DNA of 64,000 nt from Thermomonas sp. (GTDB lineage Bacteria > Pseudomonadota > Gammaproteobacteria > Xanthomonadales > Xanthomonadaceae): NCBI RefSeq assembly GCF_029945965.1, contig NZ_JAQSDO010000006.1, positions 1-64,000 of the forward strand, in the 5' to 3' direction. Numbering within the stretch: the stretch's first letter is position 1; each line of letters opens with the position of its first letter. Below, piece by piece: positions 37,133 through 44,439 of this stretch. Both the position numbers and the translations under genes were made by a program. The notes under the pieces are model-generated. The model saw nothing but the letters and a program-made list of their open reading frames with translations. It made no database searches and was not told where the DNA came from.

Positions 37133-37431
37133 GGCTTGCGTTTGCCGGCCTTGCGCGGTGTCGCCGCGCGCGCAGGTGACTTCATTGCGTAAGTGCCCGC
37201 CGGTTCGGCAACGCGCTGCCGCGCCCAGGCGACGGCGTCATCCAGATCAGCCTGGGTCAGGTCGAGTTCCGCCAACTTGGCCCGCACCGCATCAGCACGC
37301 TGGATGCGCACCGGCGTCAGCACAATCGCTCCGTCGCGCACCTCGACATCGAAATACTCTGTTGCTCCAACCGCAAGCGTTGCCGCCTTGGGCAGGGTGA
37401 GCTGGTTCTTGGAGGTGAGTTTGGCAAGCAT
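37129..37431 (-). CDS. AbrB/MazE-type antitoxin
   Basis: 100 residues. The swapped-hairpin DNA-binding domain is at the N-terminus (MLAKLTSKNQLTLPKAATLAVGATEYFDVEVRDGAIVLTPV), as in SpoVT/AbrB antitoxins. The C-terminal half is helical and charged, ending in a basic tail (SPARAATPRKAGKRKP), and should wrap the PIN toxin. A perfect 17-bp palindrome lies 14 bases upstream of its start, a likely autoregulatory operator. Confidence 0.85.
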   Translation of the reverse strand: MLAKLTSKNQLTLPKAATLAVGATEYFDVEVRDGAIVLTPVRIQRADAVRAKLAELDLTQADLDDAVAWARQRVAEPAGTYAMKSPARAATPRKAGKRKP

Positions 37432-37444
37432 GTCGGTTGCCGAA

Positions 37445-37461
37445 AGTAAGGATTCCTTACT
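37445..37461. promoter_or_regulatory. palindromic operator of the PIN/AbrB module
   Basis: AGTAAGGA-T-TCCTTACT is a perfect inverted repeat with a one-base centre, 14 bases before the antitoxin ATG. Its position and symmetry fit autorepression by the AbrB-type antitoxin. The inference is not tested. Confidence 0.7.
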
Positions 37462-37518
37462 CTAGCAGGTGTTGGTGATTGTGCGATTAATCAGTGCGTC
37501 GTGGACGAAGTGCAGGGA

Positions 37519-37605
37519 AGAAAAGGGGTCAGAGTGAATTTCCTGCCGAGGAACATTGATCGTTCGAGGATGTTGGTCAGGAAACTTCACTCTGACCCCT
37601 TTTCT
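37519..37605. mobile_element. 87-bp MITE-like inverted-repeat element
   Basis: Perfect 20-bp terminal inverted repeats (AGAAAAGGGGTCAGAGTGAA at 37519-37538 and its complement at 37586-37605), with further inward pairing (TTTCCTG..AACAT against ATGTT..CAGGAAA). There is no coding capacity. Ends of the GGGGTCAGAGTG type are widespread in Xanthomonadales and may be mobilised by a transposase in trans; no target duplication is evident. Confidence 0.75.
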
Positions 37606-37626
37606 TGCTTGCGATGAAGGGATGAA

Positions 37627-38175
37627 TCAGTGTGCCGTGGATGACACGCGGAACGGCAGGATCTTCGCTGCCGGCCGCAAGTGCTGGCGCAGCAGGTCCG
37701 CGGCAAAGTGGAAATCCCGGCCCAGATCCTTGCGGCTGAACGGTGTCTCCAGCTCGCGCAGCGCGACCTCGAAAGCGTTCAGCCCGTTATGCGCGATCAG
37801 CGACCAGACCAGAAATTTACGCTGGTTCATCGACGCGATCAGGCTGCGGTTGCTGTTATGGGCGAAGACGAATGGATGACTCAGCGCGTCGAGTTCGGCC
37901 TGTGCCAATGGACCATCGATCCCGCATGTTGCAAGCAGACCGGCCAACTGCCGCGCGGCCATGACATGCAGCTGTCTGAGGTCGGCCACCAAGCCCGGCA
38001 GCACCAGCACGGTGCCTGTGGCCGCGTTCATCAGCACCACATAAGGATTGCGATCGATGAAATCGATGTCCGCACACCAGGCGCCCAGGGGGTTGTCGCC
38101 GGGCGGTGGCTCCGGCAGTTTCGGTGGTTGGCGCAGGCGCTTGAGGAGTTTTTTGGAGCAGTGGAGGGTGGTCAT
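37627..38175 (-). CDS. DUF6933-like protein
   Basis: 182 residues from ATG 38175 (the frame is open further but lacks a better start). MTTLHCSKKLLKRL is the typical beginning of DUF6933-type proteins, followed by NPLGAWCADIDFIDRNPYVVLMNAATGTVLVLPG. The C-terminal half is helical (NRSLIASMNQRKFLVWSLIAHNG, FHFAADLLRQHL). The function is unknown. It is divergent from the restriction-modification operon and shares a 177-base intergenic region with it, so its expression may be affected by the methyltransferase operator. Confidence 0.6.
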   Translation of the reverse strand: MTTLHCSKKLLKRLRQPPKLPEPPPGDNPLGAWCADIDFIDRNPYVVLMNAATGTVLVLPGLVADLRQLHVMAARQLAGLLATCGIDGPLAQAELDALSHPFVFAHNSNRSLIASMNQRKFLVWSLIAHNGLNAFEVALRELETPFSRKDLGRDFHFAADLLRQHLRPAAKILPFRVSSTAH

Positions 38176-38297
38176 GGACTTATTTTCAGGTGGGGTCACG
38201 CAAAGGACAACCGCCACGTAGACCAAGCGGCGCGGCGGTACGTGTCAACGGTAGTGCGGTTCGAGGAAAGCTGCGCGGCTGGCATCCAGTCTCATGA

Positions 38298-38340
38298 TCT
38301 GGGACGATGACCGGACACCCTGTCCGCTTTCCGTCCCAGA
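38298..38340. promoter_or_regulatory. nested inverted repeats upstream of the methyltransferase (candidate autoregulatory operator)
   Basis: Outer arms TCTGGGACG (38298-38306) and CGTCCCAGA (38332-38340) are perfect 9-bp complements. Inside lies CGGACA-CCC-TGTCCG (38312-38326), also perfect. The block ends 12 bases before the methyltransferase ATG. The inner site has the GGACA-N3-TGTCC form that, from memory, M.SsoII-type methyltransferases bind through their N-terminal HTH to regulate their own operon. This methyltransferase also has an N-terminal HTH. Confidence 0.65.
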
Positions 38341-38352
38341 GATTCCGCCGCC

Positions 38353-39600
38353 ATGGAAGACCCGATTCCCTACCTGCTGGCACTTCGCCGGCATCACTCC
38401 CAGACCGATATCGCCCGCGCACTGCAGACCACCGCACGCACCGTTCGACGCTGGGAATTGCGGGAAACCGACCCGCCTCCTTATTTGCTGGACGCACTCC
38501 GCCAGCGTCTGCTGCTGCCGCAGGCGCAGCCGCCATTACCCGGGAATGCCGCATTCCGCTTCATCGATCTGTTCGCCGGCATCGGCGGCTTGCGAACTGC
38601 CTTTCAGGCGCAGGGCGGCCAATGCGTGTTCACCAGCGAATACGACGCCTACGCGCAGAAGACCTATCTGGCCAACTTCCCCGACGCCATCGACCACATG
38701 GCTGGCGACATCACTCTGGTGAAGGCCAAGGACATCCCCGATCACGATGTGTTGCTGGCCGGCTTTCCGTGCCAGCCCTTCAGCATTGCCGGCGTGTCCA
38801 AGAAGAATGCGCTGGGGCGGGCGCATGGTTTTGCCGATGAAACCCAAGGCACGCTGTTCTTCGACGTGCAGCGGATCATCGCGGAGAAACGCCCGGCCGC
38901 ATTCCTGCTGGAGAACGTGAAGAATCTGGTCAGTCACGACAAGGGCAATACCTTCCGGGTGATCCGTGGCGTTCTGGAAAATGAGCTGGGCTATCACATT
39001 CATTGCAAGGTGCTGGATGGCGGCCATTGGGTACCGCAACACCGCGAGCGCATCCTGATCGTCGGCTTCCGCGAACCGACCGATTTCGACTGGCAGGACG
39101 TGCGCATTCCCGAAGTGCGGCGAGTGCTGGGCGACATCCTGCATCCGCAGGACGGCAGCGAGACGCCGGAAGGCCACTACACCACCGGCCCGAAGGCCAA
39201 GGTGGACGCGCGCTACACCCTCACCCCGAACTTGTGGGCGTATCTGCAGGCGTATGCGGCCAAGCACAAGGCGGCGGGCAACGGGTTCGGGTTCGGGCTG
39301 GTGAACGAGCAGAGCGTGACCCGCACCTTGTCCGCGCGCTACTACAAGGATGGTTCCGAGATCCTGCTGTCGCAGGGCGCGCGAAAGCGGCCACGCAGAC
39401 TGACGCCGCGCGAGTGCGCGAGGTTGATGGGGTTCGACAAGGACTTCGTGATTCCGGTGAGCGATACGCGGGCGTACAAGCAGTTCGGAAACAGCGTGGT
39501 AGTGCCGATGATGACCGCAGTGGCGAAAGTGATGACGCCGCGCGTCATGCAGTTGATTTCGGAAGACCCTCAAATGCAACAATCACTCATGGTCGCTTAG
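38353..39600 (+). CDS. DNA (cytosine-5) methyltransferase, Dcm/M.EcoRII-like, with N-terminal HTH
   Basis: 415 residues. Residues about 5-50 form a helix-turn-helix ([19 protein letters not shown]). The catalytic core shows [14 protein letters not shown] (motif I), FTSEYD (II), [18 protein letters not shown] (IV, nucleophile Cys about 140), LLENVKN (VI), PQHRERI (VIII), [18 protein letters not shown] and [14 protein letters not shown] (IX) and QFGNSVVVP (X). The target-recognition stretch is close to E. coli Dcm, so CCWGG with 5-methylation of the inner C is the best guess. It heads an operon with a 90-residue ORF, vsr and a MvaI/BcnI-type nuclease. Confidence 0.93.
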   Translation: MEDPIPYLLALRRHHSQTDIARALQTTARTVRRWELRETDPPPYLLDALRQRLLLPQAQPPLPGNAAFRFIDLFAGIGGLRTAFQAQGGQCVFTSEYDAYAQKTYLANFPDAIDHMAGDITLVKAKDIPDHDVLLAGFPCQPFSIAGVSKKNALGRAHGFADETQGTLFFDVQRIIAEKRPAAFLLENVKNLVSHDKGNTFRVIRGVLENELGYHIHCKVLDGGHWVPQHRERILIVGFREPTDFDWQDVRIPEVRRVLGDILHPQDGSETPEGHYTTGPKAKVDARYTLTPNLWAYLQAYAAKHKAAGNGFGFGLVNEQSVTRTLSARYYKDGSEILLSQGARKRPRRLTPRECARLMGFDKDFVIPVSDTRAYKQFGNSVVVPMMTAVAKVMTPRVMQLISEDPQMQQSLMVA

Positions 39601-39609
39601 GAGATCGAA

Positions 39610-39882
39610 ATGGAAAGTCGGATTCCTGCTTACGATTCAGCTAACCCGGACGGGATGCTCACGTGGTTTGCTGAAATGTCCGCACGTGGCCTGTTGTTTC
39701 ACCCTGAAGAAGATCCGGCAGAGATCCTGCGCATCGGCACATGGGAACGAACATTCACGGATGCCGAAGCTGACCGAGTGCGTGGGATTCTTTGCAACAT
39801 GTTCGCCCAGCATGGCGACGAAACGATCAGCGCCTGCTGTCCGGTCTTCATGCGTGCTGTCGGCCAACGACTGGATGCCTGA
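39610..39882 (+). CDS. 90-residue protein of unknown function within the R-M operon
   Basis: Starts 9 bases after the methyltransferase stop with GGAGATCG upstream, and its TGA overlaps the vsr ATG by one base (TGATG), so it is embedded in the operon by coupling. Acidic and soluble: MLTWFAEMSARGLLFHPEEDPAEIL, then FTDAEADRVRGILCNMF and a C-terminal CCPVFMRAVGQRLDA. No DNA-binding or nuclease motif. It is GC-rich, unlike the following vsr. It is not a recognisable controller protein; it could be an accessory factor or a passenger. Confidence 0.65.
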   Translation: MESRIPAYDSANPDGMLTWFAEMSARGLLFHPEEDPAEILRIGTWERTFTDAEADRVRGILCNMFAQHGDETISACCPVFMRAVGQRLDA

Positions 39883-40283
39883 TGACGGACGTCGTGGACC
39901 GCGCCACGCGAAGCCGGATGATGTCCGGCATCCGTGGCCGGGACACGAAGCCGGAACTAGCTGTGCGCAAGTACCTGCACGCAGCCGGTCTACGCTTTCG
40001 GCTCAAATCTAGACTTCCAGGGAAGCCTGATCTGGTATTACCTAAATATGAAGCTGCGGTATTTGTGCATGGCTGTTACTGGCATCGGCATGCAAATTGT
40101 CGATTTGCCAGTACGCCATCGTCCAACAAGGACTTCTGGCTTGAGAAATTTGCAGCCAATATTGAGCGCGACAAGAAAGTAAAGGTGCTCTTGCGGAACC
40201 TTGGCTGGCGGCATTTCGTTGTATGGGAATGCCAATTGTCGCCACTGGCACTAGACTCTCTCATACGGAAAATCATCGATTGA
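39882..40283 (+). CDS. vsr: very short patch repair (Vsr) mismatch endonuclease
   Basis: 133 residues from the ATG overlapping the previous stop. It nicks 5' to the T of T:G mismatches produced by deamination of 5-methylcytosine. DRATRSRMMSGIRGRDTKPE (N-terminal helix), LPGKPDLVLP (catalytic Asp), FVHGCYWHRHANC and VWEC (structural zinc His/Cys and active-site His), FWLEKFAANIERDKK. The presence of vsr beside a C5 methyltransferase is classical. Codon composition becomes clearly AT-richer from about 40000 onward, suggesting acquisition from another source. Confidence 0.95.
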   Translation: MTDVVDRATRSRMMSGIRGRDTKPELAVRKYLHAAGLRFRLKSRLPGKPDLVLPKYEAAVFVHGCYWHRHANCRFASTPSSNKDFWLEKFAANIERDKKVKVLLRNLGWRHFVVWECQLSPLALDSLIRKIID

Positions 40284-40293
40284 AGGAATATCG

Positions 40294-41505
40294 TTGAGCG
40301 CACAGCTTGAAGCTTATGCAAGGTTGCTTGCAGATGGCATCGACTTTGAGTCAGCTGAGATCTTCGTAAAGGTGCTTACATCAAATGATGACGCCGGCCG
40401 ACATGGTGTTCTAATTCCAGGAGAATCGTATTCGTTTTTTCCTGACCTCCAGATCCCAGATCCGGCCATCAACGCAACCGTATTGTTTTCCGGGATCGAT
40501 GCGATCTCCAAAGAGCGCAAGGACTTTGGATGGAAGTATTACCAGCGTTACCCGGAACGTCGCGTTACAAGACTGAATCCGTGGTTGAACGAAATGACTC
40601 ACGGACGAAGATTGGCAATCTTTCTGCGAGCGAAAATTCCAGCTGGGCTCGTTACATATTTTGCAGATGCCAGTGTCGAAGGTTTAGATGAAAGATTCGA
40701 CAGGTTGGTCGACATGTTCTTTGGCTCGGATGCTCCATCAAATCCAGGATCGTTCGTGCGTCTGCCAGTCGATGCGCCGAAATTCAGCGTGGATGATGCA
40801 CTTTCAGATCTTCTTCGTCGTTACGACCATGTAAGTGCCTGTGGCTGGCTGGACTCAATGCGAACTGGCTCGACTGGCATTGGATACACCTTCGAGAGTT
40901 TGGTCGGTGTTGAGGAAAATAACGACCAAGGCGCGGACTTTCGGGGTATAGAACTGAAATGCAAGCTTAAACGCGACCACGGCCCAGCCATCGGCAAGGT
41001 CAATTTGTTCCAGCTGGCCCCGCGCTGGACCACCCCGCAATCCAGCATCGAACGTTTGCGGATGATGGGCCGGCAAGATGCGGACGGCCGCTATTCCTGT
41101 TATTCGCAGGTCACCACCACCGCCAATAATTTGGGACTCTGGCTAGGAGTACAACTGCCGCCTGAGGGAATCCACATGCACAAGGATGCCCAGCAGATAG
41201 GAGTCTGGGCGCGTGAGCGTCTCGCGGAACGGCTGGCGGAGAAGCACTCTCGCGCGGCCTTCGTCACAGCGGAATCCAGACGATTGCGTGCTGCCACCCA
41301 ATACAGGTACATCGATCTGGTGTATTGCGAACGGCCCGATATCCAGAAGTTCATTGACATGGTTGATATGCGCCGCATCGTCTTCGAGTTCACGATGACA
41401 GAACGGCCACCCGGACAAGTTCGGAATCACGGCTATCCGTGGCGGCTGGTTGACCCGCGTGAGCTAGGCAGGTTGTTCGCCATGCAGGTGAAATTGCGCG
41501 GCTAA
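40294..41505 (+). CDS. MvaI/BcnI-family type II restriction endonuclease
   Basis: 403 residues from a TTG start (AAGGAA 6 bases upstream), 10 bases after vsr. The core GIGYTFESLVGVEENNDQGADFRGIELKCK (about 193-222, given here with Glu, Asp, Glu-x-Lys as catalytic residues) is the MvaI/BcnI pattern. Those enzymes are monomeric nickases that cut CCWGG or CCSGG. About 190 residues precede the catalytic core, an N-terminal extension of unknown role. The gene is AT-richer than the window average. The rare start codon may restrain nuclease synthesis relative to the methyltransferase. Confidence 0.87.
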   Translation: MSAQLEAYARLLADGIDFESAEIFVKVLTSNDDAGRHGVLIPGESYSFFPDLQIPDPAINATVLFSGIDAISKERKDFGWKYYQRYPERRVTRLNPWLNEMTHGRRLAIFLRAKIPAGLVTYFADASVEGLDERFDRLVDMFFGSDAPSNPGSFVRLPVDAPKFSVDDALSDLLRRYDHVSACGWLDSMRTGSTGIGYTFESLVGVEENNDQGADFRGIELKCKLKRDHGPAIGKVNLFQLAPRWTTPQSSIERLRMMGRQDADGRYSCYSQVTTTANNLGLWLGVQLPPEGIHMHKDAQQIGVWARERLAERLAEKHSRAAFVTAESRRLRAATQYRYIDLVYCERPDIQKFIDMVDMRRIVFEFTMTERPPGQVRNHGYPWRLVDPRELGRLFAMQVKLRG

Positions 41506-41675
41506 GGCGCTTCTTCCGTACCGATCTATCTTGCAGGCACGGCGCGCCACGTGAGGCGCAGCCGAGCATGCTTGGTGAATAGGCATCGAAACGCAAATTC
41601 ACCGCATCACTGCGGCCCGGAAGAGCCAACCCTCCCCTTCAACAAGAGGAGCGGGCGAGAGCATTTGCGCGCGGG

Positions 41676-41708
41676 GTTATACCACCAGATATTTTTTGGT
41701 GGGATAAC
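41676..41708. repeat. inverted repeat downstream of the endonuclease
   Basis: GTTATaCCACC (41676-41686) and GGTGGgATAAC (41698-41708) pair with one mismatch around a T-rich loop. It could be the operon terminator or an operator for the next gene. Confidence 0.55.
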
Positions 41709-41754
41709 TCCTTCTGTCTGAGGACACCGCCAGAATCAGCCCAGATCGACGTTG

Positions 41755-41783
41755 TACGCAAATTCGTATTGATTGCGTATAAC
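41755..41783 (+). promoter_or_regulatory. repeat-containing promoter region of the nucleotidyltransferase gene
   Basis: TACGCAA (41755-41761), TTCGTA (41763-41768) and TTGCGTA (41773-41779) are inverted copies of one half-site, directly overlapping TATAAC (41778-41783), a possible -10. The layout suggests autoregulation of the gene at 41827. Apart from this and the hairpin at 41676, the 320-base gap shows no gene. Confidence 0.5.
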
Positions 41784-41826
41784 AGCGGGAGTACGCTCAA
41801 ACCTGCCTGCACACCGGGAGTCCCGA

Positions 41827-42876
41827 ATGCCCCGTTTCGCGCCGCTTTCGTCATCGGCTCAAACATCCTACGCACAGCTGCTGGATGCGGTGCATGGTGC
41901 GGATCTGACCCGCACGGTGGCCAACCTGCGCGGCACGTTTGCGCGCAAATCCGTGCGTGGACGTGAGTATTGGTATTTCCAGTACACGGAGATCTCCGGC
42001 AAGGTGCGGCAGGTCTACGTGGGGCCACAAAGCGAACGCGTGCAGGCGCTGATCGACGCCCACGCCGCTGGCGGTGCATTGCCCGCGCTAGAGGCATTGG
42101 CCCGTTCGTCCGCGGCACTTGGCAATGCGCCGGTGCTGGCGCGGCATTACAAGGTGGTGCAGCGGCTGTCGGATTACGGGTTTTTCCGTGCGGGCGGCGT
42201 GCTGGTGGGCACGCATGCCTTCCTGACCTTCGGCAACATGCTGGGCGTGCGTTGGGAGGACGGCCAGCGCACGCAGGATGTCGATTTCGCGCATGCCGGC
42301 AAACAACTGGCAATTGCGCTGCCGACTAACGTGGAGATCGATACGCATGCCGCGATCGAATCATTGCAGATGGGACTGCTGCCAATCGTGCATGCGGACG
42401 GAGGGACAGGTGCGACCTATCTTGATCCGCGCGATCCCGAATTCCAGCTGGATTTCCTGACGCCACTGCATCGCGGCGGCAACGAACCATTCCTGCATCC
42501 GCAACTCGGGATCAAGTTGCAGCCGCTGAAATTCATGGAATACCTGCTGCAGGATGTGCAACAGGCCGCTTTGTTTACATCGGCAGGGGGCGTGGCGCTG
42601 GTGAATGTGCCGCATCCGGCGCGCTATGCGCTGCACAAGCTGATCGTGGCAGGCGAGCGACCGGCATCGCGCATCGCCAAATCGAACAAGGACGTGCAAC
42701 AGGCCGCAGCCTTGTTGGCTGTCATGCACGAGCAAGCCGCATGGCAGGTCGATGAGGCGTGGCAGGACCTTGTGGCGCGCGGTCCCGGATGGCGGTCGCG
42801 TGTGGTGCGCGGTCGTGATGCGTTGCTGCGGGTTGCACCGGAGCTGGATGCGGCAGCTTGGCTGGTTTTGCCGTAA
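41827..42876 (+). CDS. GSU2403-family nucleotidyltransferase-fold protein
   Basis: 349 residues from ATG 41827 (GGGAG upstream). An N-terminal region with REYWYFQYTEISGKVRQVYVGP leads to the nucleotidyltransferase core: GGVLVGTHAFLTFGNML, then QRTQDVDFAHAG with the Asp-x-Asp metal pair, and FQLDFLTPL supplying a third Asp. The C-terminal half is helical (LHKLIVAGERP, DVQQAAALLAVM). The family has no firmly known role; its fold and island location next to restriction and toxin-antitoxin genes make a defence or toxin function plausible but unproven. Confidence 0.75.
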   Translation: MPRFAPLSSSAQTSYAQLLDAVHGADLTRTVANLRGTFARKSVRGREYWYFQYTEISGKVRQVYVGPQSERVQALIDAHAAGGALPALEALARSSAALGNAPVLARHYKVVQRLSDYGFFRAGGVLVGTHAFLTFGNMLGVRWEDGQRTQDVDFAHAGKQLAIALPTNVEIDTHAAIESLQMGLLPIVHADGGTGATYLDPRDPEFQLDFLTPLHRGGNEPFLHPQLGIKLQPLKFMEYLLQDVQQAALFTSAGGVALVNVPHPARYALHKLIVAGERPASRIAKSNKDVQQAAALLAVMHEQAAWQVDEAWQDLVARGPGWRSRVVRGRDALLRVAPELDAAAWLVLP

Positions 42877-42913
42877 GACTAGGCGGCTGGGTTGCGCAAA
42901 CAACCTGCGCAAC

Positions 42914-42941
42914 AAAAACGGGCCGCAGTGCTGCGGCCCGT
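42914..42941 (-). terminator. terminator of metK (minus strand)
   Basis: ACGGGCCGCAG/CTGCGGCCCGT, an 11-bp perfect stem with a 2-base spacer, followed on the minus strand by TTTTG. It serves metK and may also stop transcription from the nucleotidyltransferase gene. A copy of the common GGATTCCCGC..GCAGGAATGACG type repeat lies beside it at 42952-42978. Confidence 0.85.
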
Positions 42942-43021
42942 ATCGAAAAGCCGGATTCCCGCTTTCGCAGGAATGACGAGTTGGCAAAGGCGCGCGCGCG
43001 TGACGCTAGTGCGCCGAACCG

Positions 43022-44257
43022 TTACTTCAGCTTCGCAGCCTTGCGCAGTTCTTCGGCCTTGTCGGTCTTCTCCCAGGAGAAGGCGGTAGCCTTGTGTTGC
43101 TTGCCGGCGCCATCGGTGTAGCTGATTTCTCTCGGCTTGCGGCCGAAGTGACCATAAGAAGCCGTCGCCTGGTACATCGGATGGATCAAGTCGAGCATCT
43201 GCAGGATGCCGTACGGACGCAGGTCGAAATGGCCGCGGATCAACTGCTCGATCTTGTCATCGGAAATCTTGCCGGTACCGAAGGTGGTCACCGAAATCGA
43301 GGTGGGGTGCGACACGCCAATCGCGTAGCTCACCTGGACTTCGCAGCGATCGGCCAGGCCTGCGGCGACGATGTTCTTGGCGACGTAACGCGCGGCGTAC
43401 GCGGCTGAACGATCGACCTTCGACGGATCCTTGCCCGAGAATGCACCGCCGCCGTGGCGCGCCATGCCGCCGTAGGTGTCGACGATGATCTTGCGACCGG
43501 TCAAGCCGCAATCGCCGACCGGGCCGCCGATCACGAAGCTGCCAGTCGGATTGATGTGCACCTTGTTCTTCGACAGCGCATCGAGCATGGCCTTGGGCAG
43601 CACCGGCTTGAGGATTTCTTCGTAGACGCCTTCGACCAGATCCTTGTGCTTGATGCCGGGGTCATGCTGCGTCGAGAGCACCACGGCATCGAGGCCGATC
43701 ACCTTGTGCGCGTTGTCATAGCGCAGCGTGACTTGCGACTTCGCATCCGGACGCAACCACGGCAACTTCGAATTCTTCTGCTTGCGCACCTTGGCCTGCT
43801 GCTCGACCAGGCGGTGGGCGTAGAAGATCGGCGCCGGCATGAACTCGGGCGCTTCGTTGCAGGCATAGCCAAACATCAGGCCCTGGTCGCCCGCGCCTTG
43901 TTCTTCAGGCTTCTTCTGCTTCTTGCCGGTGCCATCGACGCCGGCAGCGATGTCGGTCGACTGCTTCCCGATCAGGTTCAGTACGCCGCAGGTCTCGCCG
44001 TCGAAACCGACTGACGAGGAGTCGTACCCGATGTCCATGATGACCTTGCGCGTCAGCGCTTCCAGGTCGATCCATGCCGAGGTGGTGACTTCGCCGGCGA
44101 CGATCGCCACGCCGGTCTTGACCATGGTCTCGCACGCCACGCGCGCACGCTTGTCCTGCGCGAGGATCGCGTCGAGGACGGCGTCGGAAATCTGGTCGGC
44201 GACCTTGTCCGGATGGCCTTCGGACACCGATTCGGAGGTGAACAGGTAGCTCGACAT
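43022..44257 (-). CDS. metK: S-adenosylmethionine synthetase
   Basis: Makes SAM from methionine and ATP. 411 residues (slightly longer than E. coli). [105 protein letters not shown] and the KAxFSWE tail are all present. The upstream DNA contains TTCATCCG (also in the metF palindrome), and AAGGA lies about 10 bases before the ATG. No SAM riboswitch is evident. Confidence 0.98.
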   Translation of the reverse strand: MSSYLFTSESVSEGHPDKVADQISDAVLDAILAQDKRARVACETMVKTGVAIVAGEVTTSAWIDLEALTRKVIMDIGYDSSSVGFDGETCGVLNLIGKQSTDIAAGVDGTGKKQKKPEEQGAGDQGLMFGYACNEAPEFMPAPIFYAHRLVEQQAKVRKQKNSKLPWLRPDAKSQVTLRYDNAHKVIGLDAVVLSTQHDPGIKHKDLVEGVYEEILKPVLPKAMLDALSKNKVHINPTGSFVIGGPVGDCGLTGRKIIVDTYGGMARHGGGAFSGKDPSKVDRSAAYAARYVAKNIVAAGLADRCEVQVSYAIGVSHPTSISVTTFGTGKISDDKIEQLIRGHFDLRPYGILQMLDLIHPMYQATASYGHFGRKPREISYTDGAGKQHKATAFSWEKTDKAEELRKAAKLK

Positions 44258-44439
44258 CAGGCTTATATCCTTATATTCGGATGAAAAGATGGCTGCACAT
44301 GATACATGGCGCCGGGCAGGCGTGCATTTTGCGGCATTTCCGCGCGATGCTGTGTTGTGCGCGTGTTAAGTAGCGTGGACGCGACGGAGCGCGAAGCATT
44401 ACGCCTGTTCTGGCAACTCCTGCGTATTCCGCTAGCTGC

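Noticed and set aside
44258-44340. Possible SAM riboswitch before metK
   Set aside because: The leader is short and AT-rich near the start, with no SAM-aptamer helices found by eye; it instead contains the TTCATCCG half-site.
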